Assembly: GCF_016863635.1 (NCBI RefSeq)
Contig: NZ_BOPG01000071.1
Coordinates: forward strand, 62,001 to 126,000
DNA from: Virgisporangium aurantiacum
GTDB lineage: Bacteria > Actinomycetota > Actinomycetes > Mycobacteriales > Micromonosporaceae
DNA: 64,000 bases
Reading direction: 5' to 3'
Shown here: positions 1 to 8,013 of the stretch, in pieces
Layout of the letters: every line of letters begins with the position of its first letter
Position numbering within the stretch: the first letter of the stretch is position 1
The notes under the pieces: model-generated
What the model was told of the DNA's origin: nothing
Seen by the model: only the letters and a program-made list of their open reading frames with translations
Database searches by the model: none
Made by a program: the position numbers and the translations under genes

Positions 1-998
1 AGCGCCACGATCTGGCGGGTCACCACCAGCGCGGTGGTGAGCACGACGCCGGCCACGACGCCCCACACCCGGGCGTTCACCGTGCCGCCGAGCAGCGCCA
101 TGACGAGGAGAACGTGCGCCGCCGCCACGACGGCGTACGGGAGCCGGCTGTACGGGCGGCGGCGTCGGGCGCCGAGCAGGTACGGGTCGGCGCGGAGTTG
201 AAGTTCCTGGACGCGTGGCGCGGCGAGGAGCAGCACGCAGGGGACCAGCCGCGCGGCGAGACTCAGGGCCGGCCGGTTCGAGTCGACCAGTGCCGGTGCG
301 AGCGCCGCGCCCGCGCCGACCATGCCGCCGCTGAGCCCGCCGAGGATGCCGGCCAGGGTCGTGAACGGCGCGTTGCCGCCCAGCGTCAGCTTGATCAGGC
401 TGAACGCGCAGGCGAGCATGAGTCCCACGCTGAGCAGCCGACCACCCAGCCCACCGCTGCCGGCCGAGCCGGAGTCGACGGCCAGGTACCACGCGAACGC
501 GCTCACCCCGGCCATGATCGTGGCGGCGTCCAGGCCGAACCGCAGCCGCTGCCGGCCGGCCAGCCGGGTCGGATGGGTGAGCATCGCGGCCAGGCAGCAC
601 AACGCGCCGACCGACAGCAGCGCCGTCTGGACCGGCCCGCCGGCGGTGGACTCGATGACCGGGTGGTGCCAGGTGGCCACCGCCTGCGCGGCGTCCCCGG
701 CCAGGAACGCCAGGCCGGCGACGAGGATGAACCGCCAGAACCGGCCGGTCGAGGACGCCATCGGCAGCCGGCCGAGCCGCCAGCACAGCGCGCAGAAGCC
801 GATGTCGAGCGCCACCTGCACGGACCAGAAGCCGGTCACCTGGAGGGTCACGTCACCGAGATCGAGGGCGTACCAGGCGATCAACGCCAGGCCGAGGACG
901 GCCAGACCGCCCAGCACCGGGTCGCGGCGGAGGACCTGACCGGGCGATGCCGTCCCGGTACGCGCGCCGAGGGCGATCGTCACCGAACTCACCACCAT
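1..998 (-). CDS. N-terminal membrane region of a probable GGDEF-type signalling protein (partial)
   Basis: Reading the minus strand in the frame that opens after a TAG at 1086-1088 gives about 330 codons without a stop, running off the left edge. The translation is a chain of roughly nine to ten hydrophobic segments joined by short basic or acidic loops, beginning near the motif VVSSVTIALGART. The segment just before the edge, RPYSRLPY followed by two membrane helices and TRQIVAL, resembles the junction between the multi-helix sensor module and the linker of actinobacterial diguanylate cyclases. The catalytic GGDEF part would lie outside the window, so the enzyme class is an inference. ATG 998, GTG 995 and GTG 992 are all possible starts; GTG 992 has the best spacing to a GGAGG box (about 6 nt). 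It could also be another integral membrane protein. Confidence 0.6.
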   Translation of the reverse strand, partial: MVVSSVTIALGARTGTASPGQVLRRDPVLGGLAVLGLALIAWYALDLGDVTLQVTGFWSVQVALDIGFCALCWRLGRLPMASSTGRFWRFILVAGLAFLAGDAAQAVATWHHPVIESTAGGPVQTALLSVGALCCLAAMLTHPTRLAGRQRLRFGLDAATIMAGVSAFAWYLAVDSGSAGSGGLGGRLLSVGLMLACAFSLIKLTLGGNAPFTTLAGILGGLSGGMVGAGAALAPALVDSNRPALSLAARLVPCVLLLAAPRVQELQLRADPYLLGARRRRPYSRLPYAVVAAAHVLLVMALLGGTVNARVWGVVAGVVLTTALVVTRQIVA

Positions 999-1138
999 CC
1001 TCCGAGACCATGGGCGGGCCCACACATCGCCAGCGAAGGCACCCATCGGCGGCGGGAACCGGCACCTGAGGTGACTGCTCATGTGCTACGGCACACGCCA
1101 ACCGCGGGTCGGGGAGGTCGGGGAGGTCGGTGCGGCGG

Positions 1139-1963
1139 TCAGCTTTCCGCCGGTCGTTTCGGTGGCCAGACCAGCACGGTGTCCGGGATGTCGGGGTCGT
1201 GGATCGCCCGGAGGTCGCGGCCCGGCAGCGTCCTGGCGTGCGCGGCGACGAGTCGCGCCACCTCGATCGCGCCGTGCGCCTGGAAGTGCGTGTTGTCGGC
1301 GATGCCGGTGGGGTAGTTGGGTGACTCTCCCGGGTCGAGCCACAGGAAGTGGTCCTTGGTCGCCTCGGTGCCGAGCGTGGTCCACAGGTCGAACGACAGT
1401 GCCGTCAGATCGACGAGCGGCGTGCGCGTCTCGCGGGCGAGGGCGCGCATCGCGTCCGGGTACTCCCCGTGGGACAGGTACGGAGCGCCGTCGGCGGTGA
1501 AGCGTCGCCGCTCGACGGGCGTCACCAGCACGGGACGGGCCCGTCTCGCCCGCGCCCCGTCGAGGTAGCGCCGCAGGTAGTCCTGGAACGTCGTCCACGG
1601 ATCGGTGCCCCGGGCCGGGTCCTCGATCTTCTCGTCGTTGTGGCCGAACGACACCAGGAGGGTGTCGCCGGGCCGGATGGCGGCGAGAATGAGGTCGAGC
1701 CGGCCCAGGTCGGCGAAGCTCTTGGAACTCGCCCCGGACAGCGCGGCGTTCTGCACGGCCGTCCCGGGCCGCAGGAACACCCCCAGCGCCTGGCCCCAGC
1801 CCGCCCGCGGGACGTCCGCCGTCGCGTACGTCGCGGCGGTGGAGTCGCCCGCCACGAACACCGTCCGCCGTCGGCCGGCCTCGGCCGCTCCGCCGAACCC
1901 CCACACGCCGCCGGTCGCGCCGGCGAGCGCGGCGCCGAGAACCGTTCTCCGTCTGATCGTCAC
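1139..1963 (-). CDS. Tat-exported rhamnogalacturonan acetylesterase-like SGNH hydrolase
   Basis: A 274-residue SGNH/GDSL esterase of the rhamnogalacturonan acetylesterase type (CE12-like), expected to remove acetyl groups from pectin outside the cell. The start TIRRRTVLGAALAGA is a twin-arginine-type signal. The catalytic serine is S41 in GDST, block III is GHND (N109, D110), and the Asp-His pair is D223/H226 in DNTHF. Length is normal for the family and the order of blocks is complete. A perfect 18-bp palindrome of LacI-operator type lies about 30 nt upstream of the start, so repression by a LacI-family sugar regulator is likely. The nearby broken beta-glucosidase also points to plant-polysaccharide use. 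Substrate is inferred from family only. Confidence 0.85.
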   Translation of the reverse strand: MTIRRRTVLGAALAGATGGVWGFGGAAEAGRRRTVFVAGDSTAATYATADVPRAGWGQALGVFLRPGTAVQNAALSGASSKSFADLGRLDLILAAIRPGDTLLVSFGHNDEKIEDPARGTDPWTTFQDYLRRYLDGARARRARPVLVTPVERRRFTADGAPYLSHGEYPDAMRALARETRTPLVDLTALSFDLWTTLGTEATKDHFLWLDPGESPNYPTGIADNTHFQAHGAIEVARLVAAHARTLPGRDLRAIHDPDIPDTVLVWPPKRPAES

Positions 1964-1991
1964 CGGGTCATTAAATCAACAACCTTCGATT

Positions 1992-2009
1992 CAGGAAAGC
2001 GCTTTCCTG
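1992..2009. promoter_or_regulatory. Perfect 18-bp palindrome, LacI-family-type operator
   Basis: CAGGAAAGCGCTTTCCTG reads identically on both strands. The core GAAAGCGCTTTC with its central CG is the usual form of LacI/GalR-family sites. It sits 29-46 nt upstream of the esterase start on the minus strand, where a repressor would block its promoter. The cognate regulator is not in the window. Confidence 0.75.
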
Positions 2010-2068
2010 TGCTGGTCGCCGCCCCGGTTCCCCGGCCTTGCGGGCGGCCCCGGTCGTGGCGGCACATC

Positions 2069-2108
2069 GTGGAGGATGATCAGGCCCCCTGCACTGATCA
2101 TCCTCCAC
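2069..2108. repeat. Hairpin-forming inverted repeat, 15-bp perfect arms
   Basis: Arms 2069-2083 and 2094-2108 are exact reverse complements with a 10-nt loop. It lies in the 433-nt gap (1964-2396) between two divergently transcribed genes, so it is not an ordinary 3' terminator. No T-tract follows. It may be a dispersed palindromic element or a regulatory cruciform. The rest of the gap holds the LacI-type palindrome, a possible ECF promoter near 2349, and around 2150-2310 a short stretch with coding-like codon bias that matches nothing I recognise. Confidence 0.7.
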
Positions 2109-2348
2109 AATCACCAGCGGGCGGCTGCGCCAGATGACCGGCGTTCGGGGGCCGCGAGGTATTTCCGCGCAACCGGTACGGCGAGGTCGAGGGCCGGCTC
2201 CATGACGACCCGCGTCGGGTTGCCCGGTCGCGCCGACCGACGTCGGACGGCTGCCTGCGGCACGCCAACCGGCATGGCCCGCCCTGCGCGACCGGGTACC
2301 GGCCGTCATCTATACGGCCGCGGAATCCGCTGACGACCCCGGCACGGT

Positions 2349-2374
2349 GGAACCTTCTGCCCGTCCCGTGTTGT
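2349..2374 (+). promoter_or_regulatory. Possible ECF sigma promoter (GGAACC element)
   Basis: GGAACC at 2349-2354 is the classic ECF -35 element. About 13 to 16 nt downstream is GTGTTG, acceptable as a -10 region, and the sigma gene starts at 2397. This suggests the SigE-family factor transcribes its own operon, as is common for this group. Based on motif only. Confidence 0.45.
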
Positions 2375-2396
2375 TGACGGGCTGAAGGGGGAGCGG

Positions 2397-2894
2397 ATGG
2401 AAGATTTCGATGGGTACGTGGCCGTCGCGTGGCAGCGGTTGTTGCGGTCGGCCTGGTTGCTGACCGGTGACTGGCACCGGGCGGAAGATCTGTTGCAGAC
2501 CGTCCTGGCCCGCGCCTACGGCCGGTGGCACCGGCTGCGCGACGGCTCACCCGACGCCTACCTGCGGGCGATGCTCGCCACGACGTATCTCAGCTGGTGG
2601 CGCCGCCGGTGGCGGGGCGAACTGCCCACCCGCTACCTGCCGGAGACACCCGCCGGCGACGAGCACGGCGCGGTCGAGGTGCGTCAGGTGCTCGGTGAGG
2701 TCCTCGCCGACCTGCCCCGTCGGCAACGGGCCGTGCTCATGCTCCGGTACCACGCCGACCTCACCGAGGTCGAAACCGCCCGGACGCTCGGCATCAGCGT
2801 CGGCACCGTCAAGTCGTCCACCTCACGGGCGCTCACCCGGCTCCGCGCCGATCCACGGCTCCGCGAACTCGTTGGCGAAGGGATCCCATCATGA
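2397..2894 (+). CDS. SigE-family ECF RNA polymerase sigma factor
   Basis: A 165-residue ECF sigma factor of the actinobacterial SigE-family type. Region 2 spans roughly residues 8-75 (FDGYVAVAWQRLLRSAWLL, then AEDLLQTVLARAY) and region 4 roughly 105-158, with the helix-turn-helix around LRYHADLTEVETARTLGIS. The typical length for this family is 160-175, so it is complete. The ATG has an AGGGGGAG ribosome site 5 nt upstream. Its stop overlaps the next start (ATGA), so the two are translationally coupled. The downstream gene is a membrane protein in the position of an anti-sigma factor, although it has no recognisable zinc-binding anti-sigma domain. A GGAACC box upstream suggests autoregulation. 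Confidence 0.92.
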   Translation: MEDFDGYVAVAWQRLLRSAWLLTGDWHRAEDLLQTVLARAYGRWHRLRDGSPDAYLRAMLATTYLSWWRRRWRGELPTRYLPETPAGDEHGAVEVRQVLGEVLADLPRRQRAVLMLRYHADLTEVETARTLGISVGTVKSSTSRALTRLRADPRLRELVGEGIPS

Positions 2895-3754
2895 CCGAGC
2901 ACGGACTCGGGCGCCTGCTGGACCGGGCCGTCCCCGCCGTCCCGGACCACCTGCGCACGCCGCCGATCGCGGCGGTCCGGCGTCGGGCGCGTCGGCGCCG
3001 CGCCCTGGTCGGCGCGGCGGCGACCGGCGGCGCGGCCCTCGCGGTGACGCTCGCCGCCGCCGCCGTGATCGCGCTTCCCGGAGCGCCCGACGCCACGGTG
3101 ACGCCGGCGGACACGACCGCGACGGCCGACCGCACCGCGCTGCGCTGGCCGCTGGCCGTGGTCGCGCGGGACGACCGGACCGTCACCGTCTACCCCCTCC
3201 CCGCCGAGGGCGAATGCCTGGAACTCGCGGGCGTCACGGCGACGTTCACGGCCGACGCGGGCCGGGTGGTGGTCACCGCGCGCGGCGAGAGCCGACGGGC
3301 CGCCAACTGCTGGGAGTCCGGCGCCGCCGTGCCGGTCGAGGTCACGCTGCCCGAACCGCTCGCCGGTCGCACCCTGGTCGACGCGGCGACCGGCCGGCCG
3401 GCTCCGGCCTACCCCGAGCGGATCCTGCCGATCGTCCCGCCGCTCTGGCACGAGGATCCGGTGACGATCCGGACGCCGGCCCCGAACGGCGACCTGTTCG
3501 CGGTCGTCTACAGCCGGCCCGACCGGCTGGGCCTGACCATTCTCGTCGCTCCGGCCGACGGCGCGGAACCCGCCGGACCACCCGGCGAGACCATCGCGAT
3601 CGGCGGCCGCACGGCCGTCCTCGCCGACCACGACCGTCATTGGACGCTGCGCTGGCGGGCCGACGGCTTCGACCTGAAGATGGACTTCACCGACAACGGC
3701 GAACATCTGACCCGCGATCAGGTCCTCACCATCATCGGCCAACTGGGCTGGTGA
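2891..3754 (+). CDS. Single-pass membrane protein coupled to SigE-type sigma factor
   Basis: A 287-residue protein with about 38 cytoplasmic residues rich in Arg (RRRARRRRALV), one membrane helix at about 39-63, and a roughly 220-residue outer domain of beta-rich character containing two cysteines (in GECLE and ANCWES). The topology, small inside part and large outside sensor domain, plus the 4-nt ATGA overlap with the sigma gene, suggests a regulator or sensor of that sigma factor. No HXXXCXXC motif is present, so it is not a standard zinc anti-sigma factor. The same two-gene layout recurs at 44657-45928 with an unrelated outer sequence. Function unproven. Confidence 0.8.
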   Translation: MTEHGLGRLLDRAVPAVPDHLRTPPIAAVRRRARRRRALVGAAATGGAALAVTLAAAAVIALPGAPDATVTPADTTATADRTALRWPLAVVARDDRTVTVYPLPAEGECLELAGVTATFTADAGRVVVTARGESRRAANCWESGAAVPVEVTLPEPLAGRTLVDAATGRPAPAYPERILPIVPPLWHEDPVTIRTPAPNGDLFAVVYSRPDRLGLTILVAPADGAEPAGPPGETIAIGGRTAVLADHDRHWTLRWRADGFDLKMDFTDNGEHLTRDQVLTIIGQLGW

Positions 3755-3764
3755 CCGGCGTGGG

Positions 3765-4445
3765 TCAGTGCCGTGCGGTGCCCAGTGCCGTCTGGATGGC
3801 CCGCACCAGCACGGCGACCACGAGGGCGACCGACGGCCGGACGGTGGACATCTCCATGCTCACCGCTCCGGTGAAGCCCGCGCCGTCGCCGATGTTCCCC
3901 AGCCGTTGGCGGGCCGCCACGAGGTCGTCGCCCGTCAGGCCGAGCGTGGGCTCCATCCGCACCGCCGCCACGAGCGTCGCGAGGGCCGCCGTCCGCTCGT
4001 CGGGCATGTCGTCCGAGGCCAGCGCCTGGTTCAGGCGGGCCCGGATGTCGGCCTCCACCGTCGGATCGACGGTGGGGTACCGGTGCAGGTGGATGAAGCC
4101 CATCGTGGTCTCGTCGACGTCACGGATCACGCCGCGGGCGCACAGGTCGGCCAGGACCCGATCGCGCAGCCCGTGCCGCAGCCGCTGCAACCACGAGGCC
4201 GGCGTGTGCGGCGTGTCGGCGGCGAGCCGCGCCAGGACCTCGTCGATGATCGACACGCCGGTCGGCGTCGCGTCCCGGACAATGATCATCCGGTCGGCGT
4301 ACCCGACCCGGCCGGCGAGCGCCAGCTCCACCAGCACCGCGGCGGCCATTCCGAGGTCGAGGCCGATCTGGGACCCCGCCGCCCGGCCTGACTCGTCGTC
4401 GTACGCGAGTAGGAGCAACTCCTCGGCCAACGCAACGGATCCCAT
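3765..4445 (-). CDS. GPP34 (Golgi phosphoprotein 3-like) family protein
   Basis: A 226-residue protein of the GPP34 family, related to eukaryotic GOLPH3/Vps74, which binds phosphoinositides on Golgi membranes. In actinomycetes the family is common and its role is unknown. Diagnostic features are the opening SVALAEELLLLAYDDESG, the following GMAAAVLVELALAGRV helix, and the loop LRHGLRDRVLADLCARGVI. I chose ATG 4445 because the family starts with the AEELLLLA segment; an ATG 12 codons upstream would add a non-conserved basic leader. It is convergent with the sigma-factor operon, with an 11-nt gap. Confidence 0.85.
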   Translation of the reverse strand: MGSVALAEELLLLAYDDESGRAAGSQIGLDLGMAAAVLVELALAGRVGYADRMIIVRDATPTGVSIIDEVLARLAADTPHTPASWLQRLRHGLRDRVLADLCARGVIRDVDETTMGFIHLHRYPTVDPTVEADIRARLNQALASDDMPDERTAALATLVAAVRMEPTLGLTGDDLVAARQRLGNIGDGAGFTGAVSMEMSTVRPSVALVVAVLVRAIQTALGTARH

Positions 4446-4488
4446 GGTCTGGAACCTAGCGCGCACACGGCCGTAACGCACCAGCGTG

Positions 4489-5163
4489 TCAGCCCGACCT
4501 TGGCTCCCAGACCGGCCGCCGGGGCTCGTCGTTGTGCACGATGACGTCGACGTGATCGGTCGGGCGGACCGTGGCGAAGTAGAACCGCTGGGCGGGGATG
4601 TACCGCTCCCGCCAGCGCCGTTCGACGTCGGCCCGGGACGACACCCGACGCTCCCGGATCACGGCACGGTCCACGGTCTTCTCGAGATCGGTCGACACGA
4701 AGACGCGGAGCTCCCACCGGTCGATCAGTTCCGGGCGCATGAGGAAGACGCCGTCGAAGACCAGCACGGCGTCCGCGCGGGCGGTCGCGACCGGCGGGGA
4801 CAGCACGGCGTCCGCGGTGCGGTCGTAGACCGCGGGCCGGAAGCGTCGATCTCCGCCCGGGCCGAGCGGGTCGAGGAGAACCCGGGTCAGCGCGTCGTGG
4901 TCGTGGGTGTCGTAGTAGCAACCTTCGGCCGAGTACTCGCCGCGTGGGTAGCGCCGTGCCCGCGGGAAGAGGAAGTCGTCGATCGTCGCGCGGATGACGT
5001 CGCGGCCCCGTGCGCGCAGGACGACGGCCAGTTCGTCGGCGAGAGTGGTCTTGCCGGCGGCGGGCGGCCCGTCGATGGCCACCCGCGTCGGGTGCGCGAC
5101 CGCGACCGACCCGACCGCCTCGGCCAGGCGGCCGATCACCTCGTCGCGGGTACCTCGGCCCAT
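4489..5163 (-). CDS. Uridine kinase-like P-loop phosphotransferase
   Basis: A 224-residue cytoplasmic kinase of the uridine kinase / phosphoribulokinase-like group. The Walker A loop GPPAAGKTT is at residues 32-40, after VRVAIDG. It is followed by the acidic DDFLFPRARRYPRGEYSAEG segment typical of uridine kinase-like proteins of actinomycetes, a Walker B-like VLVFDGVFL, and a lid region with ERRVSSRADVERRW. The reading frame stays open upstream to 5799, but the ATG at 5163 gives the usual length and leaves room for two palindromes upstream. It may phosphorylate a nucleoside or another small alcohol; the substrate cannot be told. Confidence 0.82.
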   Translation of the reverse strand: MGRGTRDEVIGRLAEAVGSVAVAHPTRVAIDGPPAAGKTTLADELAVVLRARGRDVIRATIDDFLFPRARRYPRGEYSAEGCYYDTHDHDALTRVLLDPLGPGGDRRFRPAVYDRTADAVLSPPVATARADAVLVFDGVFLMRPELIDRWELRVFVSTDLEKTVDRAVIRERRVSSRADVERRWRERYIPAQRFYFATVRPTDHVDVIVHNDEPRRPVWEPRSG

Positions 5164-5185
5164 GTCCCGCCCCGTCCGCCGGCTG

Positions 5186-5234
5186 TCGGTCGATCGACCG
5201 AAGGGTAGCGCGCTCGCGTCGGTCGGTCGACCGA
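5186..5234. promoter_or_regulatory. Two related palindromes, putative operator pair
   Basis: TCGGTCGATCGACCGA (5186-5201) and TCGGTCGACCGA (5223-5234) are both perfect palindromes sharing TCGGTCGA/ACCGA, and each is followed by A or AC. They lie 22-71 nt upstream of the kinase start on the minus strand and about 100 nt upstream of the lipoprotein on the plus strand. This arrangement fits a dimeric repressor binding cooperatively; the regulator is unknown. Confidence 0.55.
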
Positions 5235-5334
5235 ACATCTGCCCTGGAAGACCGGCGGGGCGGGGTGGCGGGGATCGCGCGGGGCGAGCATGCTGTACCG
5301 CTGACGTATCGAACGAAACGGGGGGTTCAGTCAC

Positions 5335-5808
5335 ATGCGCGCGCCACGGTTCGCGGTCCTGCTCGCAATCGGTCTGCTCGGCTTCACCCTGGTCGGCTGC
5401 GGTGCCGACAGCGACGACAACTCCGGTGCTGCCGCGCCGAAACGGCCGGCGCTCGCGCCCGGCGAGGAGCTCGTCCGGTACTCGCGGGTGGGCGGCGAGC
5501 CCCTGGTCGACGACGAACTCACCGTCCAGCCGGACGGCAGCTTCACGGTCGAGCAGGACGGGAAGGGGTCGGCGTCCGGGAAGCTCACGGAGGCGGAGCT
5601 GGCCGCGTTGGAGAAGGTGTTCACCGACAACGGGTTCGACAAGATCGACAGCGATCTGACCCGGAACAGCAGCACCGACATGGACAAGCCCAGCTACGAC
5701 ATCCGCTACGCCGGGCACTCGGTCACGATCATCCACGGCAACCGGACGAGCGCTCTCCAGCCGATAATCGACGCCTGCGACGCGTTCATCGCGAGCCACC
5801 TAACGTGA
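5335..5808 (+). CDS. Secreted lipoprotein, emfourin/protealysin-inhibitor-like
   Basis: A 157-residue protein with a lipoprotein signal: basic start, hydrophobic stretch, and lipobox LVGC with C22. The mature part (VRYSRVGGEPLVDDELTV, then LTEAELAALEKVF and a final PIIDACDAFIASHL helix) has the pattern of small emfourin-like inhibitors of metalloproteases in actinomycetes. That assignment is by resemblance and is tentative. ATG 5335 follows a GGGGGG ribosome site. The 12-mer CTGACGTATCGA lies just upstream at 5301-5312 and is shared with the promoter region of the AfsR-like gene. Convergent with the GH3 remnant; the two reading frames overlap by about 20 nt. Confidence 0.75.
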   Translation: MRAPRFAVLLAIGLLGFTLVGCGADSDDNSGAAAPKRPALAPGEELVRYSRVGGEPLVDDELTVQPDGSFTVEQDGKGSASGKLTEAELAALEKVFTDNGFDKIDSDLTRNSSTDMDKPSYDIRYAGHSVTIIHGNRTSALQPIIDACDAFIASHLT

Positions 5809-7903
5809 AGCCGTCGGAGAGTGCGGTGTCGAACGAGGTTCCCACGGTCACCTCGTAGCCGCCCCGTGCCGTCGTCCAGTGTTCCGTGCGCGGGTTCCAG
5901 TACTCCAGCAGGTGCAGGTCCCGCAGGTCCGCCGCGCTGATCCGGATCTCCACCGGGCGCGACTGGCCGGGCGCCAGCGTGACCCGCTCCCAGCCGAGCA
6001 GCCGCTTCGACGGCTCGTGCGCCGAGGCGGGCAGTTCGACGTACGCCTGCGCGGTCTCGGTGCCGGTCCGCCGGCCGGTGTTGGTCACCCGGAACCGGAT
6101 CCGCAGGTCCCGGCCGTAGGAGACGTCGAGCCGGTCGTACGCGAACGTCGTGTACGTCAGCCCGTGGCCGAACGGGAACAGCGGCTCGATGTTCCGCGAG
6201 TCGTACCACCGGTACCCGACGGCCAGCCCCTCGGAGTAGGAGACCTGCCGCGGCTCGGTGTTCCCCGGCGCGCGCACGGTCGACCCGTCGGAGAACGTGC
6301 CCGGGTACCGGGTCGGATCGCCGGCGGTCGGCAGGTCGGCCTCGCTCCGGGGGAACGAGTGCGTGAGCTTGCCGCTGGGCGCCACGTCGCCGAAGAGCAA
6401 AGCGGCGATCGCCGGCCCCATCTGCTCGCCGGCGTACCAGACCTCGAGGACGCCGCGCACCGAGTCGATCCACGGCATCACGACCGGGCCACCGGTCTGC
6501 AGCACCACGACCGTGTTCGGGTTGGCCGCGGCGACGGCCGCGATGAGCGCGTCGCCGTTGCCGTCCAATGAAATGTTCGGTCGATCGGCGAACTCGCCCT
6601 CGCGGTAGTACCCGAACACCACCGCGACGTCCGCGGTGCGCGCGGCTTCGGCGGCGGTCGCGGGGTCACTTCCGTCGTCGTAGACAACGGGACCGCGTGA
6701 GCGCGCGACGATGCTGTCCAACGGCGCCACGGCGGTGCACGGGATGTTCGGTGCGGTGTGCAGGCAGACGCTGGACGCGTCGACGTCGCCGGTCGCCGGG
6801 GTGTTCGCGGCGGTCGGCCCGATCACGGCGATCCGCCGCGACGAACCGGTGAGCGGCAGCGCGCCGTCGTTCTTCAACAGCACCGCGCCCTGCTCGGCGA
6901 GCCGGCGGGCGAGCGCCTCGCTCTGCGGTGTGCTGACGTCGACGTCCGGTGCCGCGATGCGGGGCACGTCGAACAGCCCGGCCGCGATGTGCGCGCGGAC
7001 GATCCGCAGCGCCGCCCGGTCGACGTCGCGCACGCTGAGGCGTCCGGCGGCGATCTGGTCCTTGATGGCCATCGGCGTCCAGTACCGCCACGCGTTCAGT
7101 TCCTGGTCGAGCCCGGCCCGCAGCGACGGGGGACCGGCGGTGAGGTAGTGCCGGGCGCCGAAGTCGGTGACCACCCAGCCGTCGAACCCGATCTCCTGCC
7201 GGAGGATGGTGTCGAGCAGCAGCTGGCTGCCGCAGGCCCAGTCGTGGTTCACCTGGTTGAACGAGCACATCACCGACCCGACGTCGCCCCGGTCGATGGC
7301 GATCTCGTAGGGCAGGGTGTAGATCTCGCGCAGGGTGCGTCCGTCCACATTGGACGAACTGTTGTTGCGGTCGGTCTCCTGTTCGTTGGCCACGAAGTGC
7401 TTGAGCTGCGACTGCACCGGTTCGCGGTCGTTCGCACCGACGCCGCGGCTGTACGCGCCGGCCATCAGGCCGGCGAGCACCGGGTCCTCGCCGAGGTACT
7501 CCGACGTGCGGCCGCTGCGCGGATCCCGTCCGCTGGCGATGCCCGGGCCGAGGAGCACGTTGCGCTGCTTGCGCCAGGCCTCGTGGGCGACGGCCGCGCC
7601 CTTCTCGCGGGCGAGCGCCGTGTTCCACGACGACGACAGCGACACGTTCGCGGGGAACACGGTCACTGAACGTCGTCTGGGCCGGGTCGTTGGCCGAGTG
7701 CTCGTCGAGCCAGCGCAGTTTCTGGTCGAGAGAAGAGGCCGCCAGCAGCGCGTGGGCGCGCTGCGTCGGCGACTTCGTGCGGTCCATCCAGGGGACGCGC
7801 GTGCAGTCGGCCGCCGCGGCGGGCGGCGTGCGCACGAGCTGGACGCCCGGCGCCACCACCACCACCACCATCAGCAGCGCGACCAGCAGTGCTCTCTTCG
7901 CAT
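5786..7903 (-). pseudogene. Secreted GH3 beta-glucosidase, disrupted near its N-terminus
   Basis: Glycoside hydrolase family 3, inferred to release glucose or xylose from plant oligosaccharides. The long C-terminal part (626 codons, 5786-7666) has the catalytic nucleophile Asp in GWVVTDFGA, the substrate motif LKHFVANEQE, and a fibronectin-III-like end. The N-terminal part (signal helix, then VPWMDRTKSPTQRAHALL and LDQKLRWLDEHSANDP) lies in a different frame, ending at about 7668. Relatives have about 25-30 more residues between TTF and VTVFPA, so an out-of-frame internal deletion is the simplest reading. A second fault is possible at the start: ATG 7903 joins the signal frame only if two bases are removed from an AGAGAG run. 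The GTG at 7666 would give an unexported, truncated enzyme. Confidence 0.75.
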
Positions 7904-8013
7904 GCGTCGATCCTGTGACCGGCCGGTGAACAGCGGCTAGGCCGAAGTTCGCCGGAGGCAGCACGAAATGCACCTCGGCTTGACTCCGCCCGCGCCGGGC
8001 GTACATTGCCGGA

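Noticed and set aside
114..1316. 400-codon plus-strand frame rich in Arg, Gly, Gln and Glu
   Set aside because: Antisense shadow of the membrane-protein gene and esterase; composition is that of reversed GC-rich codons and there is no fold or ribosome site.
2150..2320. Coding-like stretch in the gap before the sigma factor
   Set aside because: Third-position bias and a fragment like RYGEVEGRLHDDPRR suggest an old remnant, but there is no start, family or clear borders.
2467..4476. 669-codon plus frame across the sigma factor operon
   Set aside because: Out-of-frame shadow; it crosses three well-supported genes on both strands.
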